Below, piece by piece: positions 51,490-59,783 of a DNA stretch of 64,000 nucleotides. The stretch covers positions 1 to 64,000 of the forward strand of contig NZ_OLMK01000121.1 of NCBI RefSeq assembly GCF_900290235.1, in the 5' to 3' direction. Under the pieces are notes generated by a model. It was not told the origin of the DNA, ran no database searches, and was given only the letters and a program-made list of their open reading frames with translations. The DNA comes from Streptomyces sp. MA5143a (GTDB lineage Bacteria; Actinomycetota; Actinomycetes; Streptomycetales; Streptomycetaceae). Within the stretch, counting starts at the first letter, position 1. Each line of letters begins with the position of its first letter. The translations under genes were made by a program, and so were the position numbers.

Positions 51490-52173
51490 ATGACCCGGGT
51501 GCTGGTCGTGGAGGACGACCCCCAGCTCGTACGCGCGCTCGTCATCAACCTGCGCGCCCGCCACTACGCGGTCGACGCGGCCCCCGACGGGACCACGGCA
51601 CTCCGGCTGGCGGCCGCACACCGGCCCGACGTGGTCATGCTCGACCTGGGGCTGCCCGACATGGACGGCGTCGACGTCATCAGGGGCCTGCGCGGCCGAA
51701 CCCCCGCCCCCATCCTCGTGCTGTCCGCGCGGACCGCCTCGCAGGACAGGGCCGCGGCCCTCGACGCGGGCGCCGACGACTACATCACCAAACCGTTCGC
51801 CATGGACGCGCTGGTGACCCGGCTGCGCGCCGCCGCCCGCCGGCCGGAGGCCACCCCCGTCCCACCCGGCGTGACACGGGTCGCGACGGACGGCCTCACC
51901 GTCGACCTGGTCGCCAGGAAGGCCACCAGGGACGGCCACGACATCCGCCTCACCCCGACCGAATGGCATCTGCTGGAGATCCTGATCACCAGCCCCGGCC
52001 GCCTCGTCCCGCGGCAGGACCTGCTGCGGGAGGTGTGGGGGCCGCCCCAGGGCGACCGGACCCCCTACCTGCGGGTGTACATGGCCCAGCTGCGCCGCAA
52101 ACTGGAGGCGGACCCCTCCCGGCCCCGTCACCTCGTCACCGAGCCGGGGACGGGCTACCGCTTCGAGACGTGA
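51490..52173 (+). CDS. KdpE-type response regulator, copy 1
   Basis: 227 residues from ATG 51490. Receiver Asp in MLDLGLPDMDG (about 52), Lys in YITKPFAMDAL, and winged helix LTPTEWHLLEIL, PYLRVYMAQLRRKLEADPS. It is very similar to the regulator at 54810-55487, including a 57-bp stretch of identical DNA (51640-51696 versus 54960-55016). It lies between kdpC and kdpD, so kdpD is bracketed by two KdpE-like genes. Confidence 0.9.
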   Translation: MTRVLVVEDDPQLVRALVINLRARHYAVDAAPDGTTALRLAAAHRPDVVMLDLGLPDMDGVDVIRGLRGRTPAPILVLSARTASQDRAAALDAGADDYITKPFAMDALVTRLRAAARRPEATPVPPGVTRVATDGLTVDLVARKATRDGHDIRLTPTEWHLLEILITSPGRLVPRQDLLREVWGPPQGDRTPYLRVYMAQLRRKLEADPSRPRHLVTEPGTGYRFET

Positions 52174-52230
52174 CCGCCCGCCCCACGGCCGGAACCGCGC
52201 ACGACAGCAGACGAGAGCAGAGACGAGACC

Positions 52231-54810
52231 ATGGCACGCGGGAAGCTCAGGATCTACCTCGGCGCGGCACCGGGCGTCGGCAAGACGTACGCCATGCTGT
52301 CCGAGGCGCACCGCAGGACCGAACGCGGCACCGACTGCGTGGTGGCCTTCGTGGAGCACCACGGGCGGCGGCGCACCGAGGTCATGCTGCGCGGTCTGGA
52401 GGAGATCCCGCGCCGCGAGCTGGAGTACCGCGACACCGTCTTCACCGAGATGGACGTCGACGCGGTCCTCGCACGGCGCCCGCGGGTGGCGCTGGTCGAC
52501 GAACTCGCCCACACCAATGTGCCCGGCTCCCGCAACACCAAGCGCTGGCAGGACGTGGAGGAACTGCTCGCGGCCGGGATCGACGTCATCTCCACCGTGA
52601 ACATCCAGCACCTGGAGTCACTGGGCGACGTGGTGGAGTCGATCACGGGAGTGCGGCAGCGGGAGACCGTGCCGGACGAGACGGTGCGCCGCGCCAACGA
52701 GATCGAACTGGTCGACATGGACCCGCAGGCACTGCGGCGGCGCATGGCGCACGGCAACGTCTACAAGCCGGACAAGGTCGACGCGGCGCTGTCCAACTAC
52801 TTCCGCCCCGGCAACCTCACCGCCCTGCGCGAGCTGGCCCTGCTGTGGGTGGCCGACCGGGTCGACGAGTACCTGACGGAGTACCGCAGCGAGCACCGGG
52901 TGTCGACGATATGGGGCTCGCGGGAGCGCATCGTCGTCGGCCTGACCGGCGGTCCCGAGGGACGCACCCTCCTGCGGCGGGCGGCCCGGCTGGCGGAGAA
53001 GGGAGCGGGCGGCGAGGTCATGGCCGTCTACATCGCCCGCAGCGACGGGCTGACCTCCGCCTCGCCCAAGGAACTGGCCGTCCAGCGCACCCTGGTGGAG
53101 GACCTGGGCGGCACCTTCCACCACGTCGTCGGCGAGGACATCCCGGCGTCGCTGCTGGACTTCGCACGCGGGGTGAACGCCACCCAGATCGTGCTGGGGG
53201 TCTCGCGCCGCAAGAGCTGGCAGTACGTGTTCGGACCGGGCGTGGGCGCGACCGTGGCCCGCGACTCGGGCCCCGACCTGGACGTCCATCTGATCACGCA
53301 CGACGAGGCGGGCAAGGGGCGCGGACTGCCGGTGGCGCGCGGCGCCCGGCTCGGCCGGGCGCGGATCGTCGCGGGCTGGCTCGTCGGCGTCGTGGGGCCC
53401 GTCCTGCTCACCCTGCTGCTCCAGCTCGGGCCCGACGCCGGCCTGGCCAACGACATGCTGCTGTTCCTGGCGCTGACGGTGGCTGCGGCCCTGCTCGGCG
53501 GCCTGTACCCGGCGCTCGCCTCGGCCGTGGTGGGCTGCGTGCTGCTGAACTGGTTCTTCACCCCGCCCTTCCACACGCTCACGATCGCCGACCCCGAGAA
53601 CATCCTCGCCATCGTGATCTTCGTCGGAGTGGCGGTGGCGGTGGCGTCCGTCGTGGACCTGGCGGCCCGGCGCACCCACCAGGCGGCCCGGCTGCGCGCG
53701 GAGTCGGAGATCCTCTCCTTCCTGGCCGGCAGCGTGCTGCGCGGCGAGACCAGTCTGGAGGCGCTGCTGGAACGCGTCCGGGAGACCTTCGCCATGGAGT
53801 CGGCGGCGCTGCTGGAACGGACGAGCGACGTCGACCCCTGGATACGCGCCGGCAGCGTCGGCCCGCGCCCCGCCGGGAGCCCCGAGGACGCGGACGTCGA
53901 CATGCCCGTCGGCGACCACATGGCGCTCGCGCTGTCGGGGCGGGTGCTGCCCGCCTCCGACCGCCGGGTGCTGGCGGCCTTCGCCGCCCAGGCCGCCGTG
54001 GTCCTGGACCGCCAGCGGCTGCGGCAGGAGGCGGACCGGGCCGAGGAACTCGCCGAGGGCAACCGCATCCGCACCGCTCTGCTGGCCGCCGTCAGCCACG
54101 ACCTGCGCACCCCGCTCGCCGGGATCAAGGTGTCGGTGTCGTCGCTGCGCTCGGACGACGTGGAGTGGTCCGAGGAGGACCGGGCCGAGCTGCTGGCGGC
54201 GATCGAGGACGGCGCCGACCGCCTCGACCACCTGGTGGGCAACCTGCTCGACATGTCACGCCTTCAGACCGGCACCGTCACCCCGCTCATGACGGAGACC
54301 GACCTGGACGAGGTCGTCCCCATGGCGATGGGCGGCATTCCGGACCCCGGGGTGGCGGTCGTCCTGGACGTGCCGGAGAGCCTGCCCATGGTCGTCACGG
54401 ACAAGGGACTCCTGGAGCGGGTCGTCGCCAACGTCGTCGAGAACGCCGTCAAGTACAGCCCCCGGGGCGAGCCGGTCGTGGTCGCGGCCAGCGCCCTGGC
54501 CGACCGGGTGGAGGTCCGGGTCGTGGACCGCGGTCCCGGCGTCCCCGACGAGGCGAAGGACCGCATCTTCGAGCCCTTCCAGCGCCACGGCGACGCCCCG
54601 CGCGGCGCGGGGGTCGGCCTGGGCCTCGCGGTCGCCCGCGGCTTCGCCGAGGCCATGGGCGGCACCCTCACCGCGGAGGACACCCCCGGCGGCGGCCTCA
54701 CAATGGTCCTGACCCTCCGCGCCGCGGGAACGGGCACCGGACCCCGGCAGCCCGTACCGGCGGCGACCGCGGAGCCGCACCACCTGGTACCCACCGAGAG
54801 GCAGAGCTGA
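52231..54810 (+). CDS. kdpD: KdpD, potassium-sensing histidine kinase
   Basis: 859 residues. N-terminal KdpD domain with Walker A GAAPGVGKTYAML (about 11-23) and VALVDELAHTNVPGSRN; a universal-stress-like domain (about 225-350); four closely spaced membrane spans (about 380-490); a GAF-like region; then H-box AVSHDLRTPLAG (His about 623) and ATP-binding GVGLGLAVARGFAEAMGG. It controls the kdp pump in response to K+ limitation. Its stop overlaps the next ATG. Confidence 0.96.
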   Translation: MARGKLRIYLGAAPGVGKTYAMLSEAHRRTERGTDCVVAFVEHHGRRRTEVMLRGLEEIPRRELEYRDTVFTEMDVDAVLARRPRVALVDELAHTNVPGSRNTKRWQDVEELLAAGIDVISTVNIQHLESLGDVVESITGVRQRETVPDETVRRANEIELVDMDPQALRRRMAHGNVYKPDKVDAALSNYFRPGNLTALRELALLWVADRVDEYLTEYRSEHRVSTIWGSRERIVVGLTGGPEGRTLLRRAARLAEKGAGGEVMAVYIARSDGLTSASPKELAVQRTLVEDLGGTFHHVVGEDIPASLLDFARGVNATQIVLGVSRRKSWQYVFGPGVGATVARDSGPDLDVHLITHDEAGKGRGLPVARGARLGRARIVAGWLVGVVGPVLLTLLLQLGPDAGLANDMLLFLALTVAAALLGGLYPALASAVVGCVLLNWFFTPPFHTLTIADPENILAIVIFVGVAVAVASVVDLAARRTHQAARLRAESEILSFLAGSVLRGETSLEALLERVRETFAMESAALLERTSDVDPWIRAGSVGPRPAGSPEDADVDMPVGDHMALALSGRVLPASDRRVLAAFAAQAAVVLDRQRLRQEADRAEELAEGNRIRTALLAAVSHDLRTPLAGIKVSVSSLRSDDVEWSEEDRAELLAAIEDGADRLDHLVGNLLDMSRLQTGTVTPLMTETDLDEVVPMAMGGIPDPGVAVVLDVPESLPMVVTDKGLLERVVANVVENAVKYSPRGEPVVVAASALADRVEVRVVDRGPGVPDEAKDRIFEPFQRHGDAPRGAGVGLGLAVARGFAEAMGGTLTAEDTPGGGLTMVLTLRAAGTGTGPRQPVPAATAEPHHLVPTERQS

Positions 54811-55487
54811 TGACCCGGGTGCTCGTGATCGACGACGAGCCACAGATCGTGCGCGCGCTCGTGATCAACCTCAAGGCGCGCAAGTACGACGTCGACGCGG
54901 CGTCCGACGGAGCCACCGCCCTTCAGCTCGTCGCCTCGCGCCACCCCGACGTGGTCGTCCTCGACCTGGGGCTGCCCGACATGGACGGCGTCGACGTCAT
55001 CAGGGGCCTGCGCGGCTGGACCCGGGTGCCGATCATCGTCCTGTCCGCCCGGCACACCTCGGACGAGAAGGTCGAGGCGCTCGACGCGGGCGCCGACGAC
55101 TATGTCACCAAGCCCTTCGGCATGGACGAACTCCTCGCCCGGCTGCGGGTGGCGGTGCGCCGCGCCGAACCCACCGCCGGCGAGGACGTCCTGGTGGAGA
55201 CCGCCGGGTTCACCGTGGACCTGGCCGCGAAGAAGGTCGACCGGGGCGGCGAGGACGTACGCCTCACCCCGACCGAGTGGCAGCTGCTGGAGGTCCTGGT
55301 GCGCAACACCGGCCGCCTGGTCAGCCAGAAACAGCTGCTTCAGGAGGTCTGGGGCCCGTCCTACGGCAAGGAGACGAACTACCTCCGGGTCTACATGGCA
55401 CAACTGCGCCGGAAACTGGAGGCGGACCCGTCGCACCCCAAGCACTTCATCACGGAGCCGGGGATGGGCTACCGCTTCGAGCGATGA
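54810..55487 (+). CDS. kdpE: KdpE response regulator, copy 2
   Basis: 225 residues; the ATG at 54810 overlaps the kdpD stop (TGATG), the usual kdpDE coupling, so this copy is the orthodox partner. Receiver Asp in VLDLGLPDMDG (about 52), YVTKPFGMDEL, and winged helix LTPTEWQLLEVLVRNTG, NYLRVYMAQLRRKLEADPSH. It is a close paralogue of the gene at 51490-52173. Confidence 0.94.
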   Translation: MTRVLVIDDEPQIVRALVINLKARKYDVDAASDGATALQLVASRHPDVVVLDLGLPDMDGVDVIRGLRGWTRVPIIVLSARHTSDEKVEALDAGADDYVTKPFGMDELLARLRVAVRRAEPTAGEDVLVETAGFTVDLAAKKVDRGGEDVRLTPTEWQLLEVLVRNTGRLVSQKQLLQEVWGPSYGKETNYLRVYMAQLRRKLEADPSHPKHFITEPGMGYRFER

Positions 55488-55490
55488 CGG

Positions 55491-55530
55491 CCCCGCCGGA
55501 CCCCGCCGGACCCCGCCGGACCCCGCCGGT
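55491..55530. repeat. Four 10-bp tandem repeats
   Basis: CCCCGCCGGA repeated four times (last copy ending GGT) between kdpE and the YnfA-type gene. It may act as a C/G-rich pause or be slippage product. Confidence 0.8.
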
Positions 55531-55542
55531 AGTGTCGCGCCC

Positions 55543-55878
55543 ATGACCGTCGCTCGCTCCGCCGCCCTGTTCCTCGTCGCCGCCCTCCTGGAGATCGGCG
55601 GGGCCTGGCTGGTCTGGCAGGGCATCCGCGAGCACAGGGGGTGGGCCTGGATCGGCGCCGGCGTCGTCGCGCTCGGCCTGTACGGCGTCGTCGCGACCTT
55701 CCAGAGCGACGAGAACTTCGGCCGGATCCTCGCCGCCTACGGCGGCGTCTTCGTCGCGGGCTCCCTCGCCTGGGGCATGGTCGCCGACGGCTACCGCCCC
55801 GACCGGTGGGACGTCGTGGGCGCGCTGGTCTGCCTGGCGGGCATGGCCGTCATCATGTACGCCCCACGCGGCCACTGA
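55543..55878 (+). CDS. YnfA/UPF0060 family membrane protein
   Basis: 111 residues with four membrane helices: AALFLVAALLEIGGAWLVW, WIGAGVVALGLYGVVATF, ILAAYGGVFVAGSLAWG and VVGALVCLAGMAVIMYAP. Length and order match UPF0060, a small-multidrug-resistance-like family. Function in Streptomyces is unproven. It is convergent with corA, 16 bp apart. Confidence 0.9.
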   Translation: MTVARSAALFLVAALLEIGGAWLVWQGIREHRGWAWIGAGVVALGLYGVVATFQSDENFGRILAAYGGVFVAGSLAWGMVADGYRPDRWDVVGALVCLAGMAVIMYAPRGH

Positions 55879-55894
55879 CGCTCCCCGGCACGGC

Positions 55895-57064
55895 TCACAG
55901 CCAGTCCCGGTGCTTGAACACGACGTACAGGCTGACGCAGACCAGGGCCATCAGCACGATCGCGAAGGGGTAGCCGAGGACCCAGTGCAGCTCCGGCATG
56001 TGGTCGAAGTTCATGCCGTAGACGGTGCCGATGAGGGTGGGCGCGAAGAGGATGGCCGCCCAGCTGGAGATCTTCTTGATCTCGTTGTTCTGCGCGTGGC
56101 CCGCCTCGGCCAGGGCCTTCATCTCCTCGTTCTGCGCCTGGGTGACGAGGGTGGCGTTGACGGTGAGGATGTCGCCGAGCGCCTGCCGGAAGCCGTCGAC
56201 GCGTTCGGCGACGGTGGTGGCGTGGTCGGCGACGTCCCGCAGATAGCGCTGCAGCTCCTCGTTCGTGCCGTACTTCGCGAAGCCGGCCTCCAGGCTGCGC
56301 ATGATGGTCAGCAGCGGACGGGTGGCCCGCTGGAAGTCGACGACCTCGCGGGACAGCTCGTAGATACGGCGGGACACCTTCGGGTCGCCGCCGAACACCT
56401 CGGTCTCGATCTCGTCGATGTCGTTCTGCAGACCGGCCACCACCGGCGCGTACCCGTCGACGACGGCGTCCAGGATCGCGTACAGCACCGCCTCCGGGCC
56501 CATCGCCAGCAGGCCCTGGTCGGTCTCCAGCCGTTTGCGGACGGCACCGAGGTCGGGGACCTGGCTGTGGCGGACGGTGAGGACGAACTCCGGGCCGACG
56601 AAGATGTGGATCTCACCGAAGTCGACCTCCTCCGTCTCGTCCAGATAGCGGGCCGAGCGCAGGACGACGAACAGCGTGGCCCCGTAGCGCTCCAGCTTGG
56701 GCCGCTGGTGCGCGACGATCGCGTCCTCCACGGCCAGCTCGTGCAGCCCGAACTGGTCGGCTGCCTGCCACAGCTGCTCCGGGGTCGGCCGGTACAGCCC
56801 TATCCAGGCCATCGTCCCGGGCGCGCCGGGCAGCTGCTCGTAGATCTCCGCCAGGGACGCGGGGGCGTCGACGCGTCGCCCCTCGCGGTAGACCGCCGCG
56901 TCCACCAGACTCCGCTCCAGCGGCACCCGCGGCACGTCGTCCGGTTCCGTCCACGCGTCCAGCGCGTGCTCCGGGGCCGACTCCGTACCGCCGCGGCCGG
57001 CGTGGCCCGCCGAGCGCAGGGGCCACTTCCCGGCGCGGGCCGCGCGTACGCGCCATTCGGACAT
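55895..57064 (-). CDS. corA: CorA-like magnesium/cobalt transport protein
   Basis: 389 residues from ATG 57064 behind GGAGGTGG. A long acidic/coiled cytoplasmic part is followed by the selectivity motif YGMNF (about 356-360) between two C-terminal helices (WAAILFAPTLIGTV and YPFAIVLMALVCVSLYVVF). The first 60 residues are a variable extension. It mediates Mg2+ (or Co2+/Ni2+) passage as a pentamer. Confidence 0.93.
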   Translation of the reverse strand: MSEWRVRAARAGKWPLRSAGHAGRGGTESAPEHALDAWTEPDDVPRVPLERSLVDAAVYREGRRVDAPASLAEIYEQLPGAPGTMAWIGLYRPTPEQLWQAADQFGLHELAVEDAIVAHQRPKLERYGATLFVVLRSARYLDETEEVDFGEIHIFVGPEFVLTVRHSQVPDLGAVRKRLETDQGLLAMGPEAVLYAILDAVVDGYAPVVAGLQNDIDEIETEVFGGDPKVSRRIYELSREVVDFQRATRPLLTIMRSLEAGFAKYGTNEELQRYLRDVADHATTVAERVDGFRQALGDILTVNATLVTQAQNEEMKALAEAGHAQNNEIKKISSWAAILFAPTLIGTVYGMNFDHMPELHWVLGYPFAIVLMALVCVSLYVVFKHRDWL

Positions 57065-57427
57065 GACGCCACCTCCGGAAGGAGTACCCGAATCTGCTGC
57101 GCGGGAGGTGCCGAGCGGGTGCACCTCGCCCGCCGGGGCCGGTGAGGCCAAGGGGACGGCGACAACGAGACTAGGTGCTGTGGTGCCGCCGCGCGACGCG
57201 GCGGTCCGCCGCGACGGCCTACGAGAGCGGACCGCCGCGCGCCGCGGGACACGCTGACCACCGCAGGGGTGCCGTCTCAACCCACGCGTGTGTGGCCCGC
57301 GTCCTGGCGGAGGCGCAGCATGGTGGTGTGAGGCGGGCGGTGCGTCTCGTGATCCTCGGTGGCACCGCGACGCACGGGTACAAGTCGGGGCAGGGGCCTA
57401 CCCGTGCGACGAGGAGCGGAGGACGAC
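57065..57427. promoter_or_regulatory. Divergent gap corA / GAF-ANTAR with two long-loop hairpins
   Basis: 363 bp without a gene. GCGGTCCGC (57201-57209) pairs with GCGGACCGC (57237-57245), and CGCACGGGTA (57371-57380) pairs perfectly with TACCCGTGCG (57399-57408). The second repeat ends 19 bp before the GTG of the ANTAR gene and could form a structure in its leader. Confidence 0.5.
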
Positions 57428-58117
57428 GTGGACTGGGGTCTGTTCGCCCAGCGGATGGCGACGATGGCGAGGGATCTCCTCGCGCAGGAATCGGTGAAGG
57501 GGACGCTGGAGCGGATCACGGCGTCGGCCACCGAACTGGTCGACGGCTGCGACGCGGCCGGCATCCTCGTCCTGCACGACACGAAGGTGGAGACCCTCGC
57601 GCCCACCCACGATCTGGTCACCGAGAGCGATGAGTGGCAACAACAGCTGGGGGAGGGGCCCTGCTTCGACGCCGCCCACAGCTCGGAGGGCGAGCGGGTC
57701 TTCCGGATCGCGGACCTCACCGCCGAGCAGCAGCGCTGGCCCGCCTTCGCGCCCCGGGCGCGCGCCCTCGGCGTGGGCAGCATGATGGGCTTCCTGCTGT
57801 TCACCGACGACGAGGAGTTGGGCGCGCTGAACCTGTACTCCCGACGGCCCGGCGCGTTCACCGAGGCCAGCGAACTGGCCGGCTGGCTGCTGGCGTCCCA
57901 CGCGGCGATCGCCTTCTCCAGCGCACGCACCCACGCCCAGATGGAGCAGGCGGTCGCCACCCGCCATGTCATCGGGGAGGCCATGGGCATCCTCATGGGC
58001 AGCCGGCACCTCACCGAGGAGGAGGCGTTCGACGTACTGCGCCGCTATTCCCAGGAGAGCAACGTCAAACTCCGCGAGATCGCCCGCCGCGTCTGCGAAC
58101 AGGGCAACCTCGGCTGA
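57428..58117 (+). CDS. GAF-ANTAR domain regulator
   Basis: 229 residues from GTG 57428 with GGAGGACGAC upstream. A GAF domain covers about residues 15-155 (DAAGILVLHDTKVETL, GEGPCFDAAHSSEG), and an ANTAR RNA-binding domain lies at the C-terminus (VIGEAMGILMGSRHLTEEEA, FDVLRRYSQESNVKLREIA). ANTAR proteins act as antiterminators by binding paired RNA hairpins. The GAF ligand is unknown. Confidence 0.9.
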   Translation: MDWGLFAQRMATMARDLLAQESVKGTLERITASATELVDGCDAAGILVLHDTKVETLAPTHDLVTESDEWQQQLGEGPCFDAAHSSEGERVFRIADLTAEQQRWPAFAPRARALGVGSMMGFLLFTDDEELGALNLYSRRPGAFTEASELAGWLLASHAAIAFSSARTHAQMEQAVATRHVIGEAMGILMGSRHLTEEEAFDVLRRYSQESNVKLREIARRVCEQGNLG

Positions 58118-58167
58118 CCTCGGGGCGTCGGCTCCCCCGGCTCACTGCTGAACAGGAGGAGCCTGAA

Positions 58168-58204
58168 CCGGGTCAGCCCCCTGGGGGAAGGCCGCTGAAC
58201 CCGG
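58168..58204. terminator. Hairpin between convergent genes
   Basis: CCGGGTCAG (58168-58176) pairs with CTGAACCCGG (58195-58204) with one bulged A, enclosing a CCCCC/GGGGG pairing. It lies between the GAF-ANTAR and YceI genes and probably terminates both. Confidence 0.65.
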
Positions 58205-58259
58205 TCTGCCCACCAAGTCCCCCCTCTGGGCGCCCCGACACCTGCCGGAGACGGTCGGG

Positions 58260-58775
58260 TCAGGCGGTGGTCCGGACGAAGCGCAGCGTCGCCGTGATCG
58301 TGGCCAGGCCGCGCATCATGCCGAGCTGGTTCCAGCCCATGCCGAACTGCTCGCGGTCGACGGTGAACTCGGTACCCAGGGTGACCCCTTCGGCGGTCGC
58401 CTCCGTCAGACGCGCCGTGAGGGACAGCGGCCTGCTGATGCCGCGCACGGTCAGTTGGCCGACGACGCCGACCGCGTCGCCGTCCCGGAGTTCGGCGCTG
58501 CGGACGGCGAAGGTGATCTCCGGGTGGTGGTCCACGTCGAAGAAGTCGGCGGACCTCAGGTGCTCGTCGCGCTTGGCGCTCCTGGTGTCCAGGGAGGCGG
58601 CGTCGACGGTCACGACGCCCACGGCGGAGCCGTCGGGCCGGACCTCCCCCTGGCCGCCGACGGTGCCGAAGGCTCCCTTGACGGTGACCAGGCCCCACAT
58701 CGTCCGGTGCTGAATGGCGACGGTGGAGGCAGTGGTGTCGAGCTGCCACAGTCCGGTTTCCACGGCGACGGTCAT
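58260..58775 (-). CDS. YceI family protein
   Basis: 171 residues from ATG 58775 with AGGAG upstream. YceI lipocalin-like pattern: WQLDTTASTVAIQHRTMWG, VTVDAASLDTRSAKRDEHLR, FFDVDHHPEITF and LTVRGISRPLSL. No signal peptide, so probably cytoplasmic; members bind isoprenoid-like lipids. Divergent from the MarR gene and possibly controlled by it. Confidence 0.92.
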   Translation of the reverse strand: MTVAVETGLWQLDTTASTVAIQHRTMWGLVTVKGAFGTVGGQGEVRPDGSAVGVVTVDAASLDTRSAKRDEHLRSADFFDVDHHPEITFAVRSAELRDGDAVGVVGQLTVRGISRPLSLTARLTEATAEGVTLGTEFTVDREQFGMGWNQLGMMRGLATITATLRFVRTTA

Positions 58776-58820
58776 GGGGGTTCTCCTGTCGAGCGGTCAT
58801 GAGGGGAAGTCATGACCAGG

Positions 58821-58912
58821 TGGTCGTCCAAATTTGTATGACTGAAGCTAGCCTGTTATTCGAACTTGGACAACCCAGTCTTCCAAAAATGGACAACAGG
58901 TACACTGGGCCC
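58821..58912. promoter_or_regulatory. Intergenic promoter of the MarR gene with TTGGAC/GTCCAA half-sites
   Basis: The YceI-MarR gap contains GTCCAA at about 58827, TTGGAC at 58866 and TGGAC at 58889. TACACT at 58901-58906 is a -10 element 6 bp before ATG 58913. Repeated half-sites in a divergent gap beside a MarR gene suggest autoregulation. Confidence 0.45.
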
Positions 58913-59440
58913 ATGGCCGACCACGACAAACACCCCGCCCACCTGCCCGAATGCCCGTCCGCGCGGGGGAGCGACGGCCTTCTGCCGGCCGAGCTGCACG
59001 GCTGGATGCTGCTGCTGGGCGCGACGGGCGCGGTGGAGCAGCGGCTGCGTGCGGTCGTGAAGGAGCGGCTCGGCGTCTCCCACGACGAGTTCCTGATCCT
59101 GTGTCTACTGGCCACCCGGCCGGAGGACGGGCTGCGCATGACCCGGATCGCGGAGCTCCTCGGCCGTCCCAAGACCCGGCTCACCTACCAGATCGCCTGC
59201 CTCCAGCACTCCGACCTCGTCACCCGCGCCTCGGTGTGCGGCGACAAGCGCGGGATCCAGGTCGCGCTCACCGAGAAGGCGCGGCGGCTGCTGAAGGAGG
59301 CCTCCGACGCGCTCGCCGGGACGGTCACCGACGCGCTCGGCGAGTTCATGGGGCCCGCGCAGCGCGAGGCGCTGAGAGGACTGCTGCCGGACCTGGTCGC
59401 CGAGCGCCCCGCCGAGTCACCGGACCCGGCCTCGGCGTGA
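58913..59440 (+). CDS. MarR family transcriptional regulator
   Basis: 175 residues from ATG 58913; ATG 58889 is possible but lies inside the promoter. The winged helix shows GLRMTRIAELLGRPKTRLTY (about 70-90) and the wing VCGDKRGIQVALTEKARRLL. No Shine-Dalgarno and a -10 box 6 bp upstream indicate a leaderless message. It likely regulates itself and yceI. Confidence 0.9.
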   Translation: MADHDKHPAHLPECPSARGSDGLLPAELHGWMLLLGATGAVEQRLRAVVKERLGVSHDEFLILCLLATRPEDGLRMTRIAELLGRPKTRLTYQIACLQHSDLVTRASVCGDKRGIQVALTEKARRLLKEASDALAGTVTDALGEFMGPAQREALRGLLPDLVAERPAESPDPASA

Positions 59441-59506
59441 CCCGCGCCGGGGGCCGCGGCCGGGTCGGTTCGTGAGGGGCGACCCGCGCCCGGACCTGTG
59501 GCCGGT

Positions 59507-59770
59507 TCAGTTCGCGCGGGCGCGCGGACGGCGGAGCATCCGGGCGTCCTCGAAGCCGACCGAGCGTGCCGCGGCGTCGACCGTGGCGCCGTGGCTGATG
59601 AGGTGCTCGGCGCGCTCCGGGCGCAGGGTCGTCCGCGGCTCGTGGCCGTTGCGGCGGGCGTAGACGACCATGTCGCGGGCGACCCGGGCGGCGACCGCCG
59701 GGCCGGGCCGTGCCGGCCCGCGACGAGACGCAGGGCCAGATCGAAAGCAAAGATCCGGTCAGCCGCTCCG
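59507..59770 (-). pseudogene. GlxA/AraC-type regulator relic
   Basis: Downstream of the flavohaemoglobin gene the minus strand reads FDLALRLVAGRHG in one frame, then AARVARDMVVYARRNG and ISHGATVDAAARSVGFEDAR in another, ending at 59507. This is the pattern of GlxA-like AraC regulators (link from the DJ-1 domain to the helix-turn-helix), with the N-terminal domain and much of the first DNA-binding subdomain missing and a frameshift near 59700. It is a decayed fragment. Confidence 0.6.
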
Positions 59771-59783
59771 GGTGACCGCTCCG

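Noticed and set aside
50796..55487. 1563-codon frame through kdpC, kdpE, kdpD and kdpE
   Set aside because: Its last 225 codons are the real second KdpE; the remainder is an out-of-frame shadow of the other genes.
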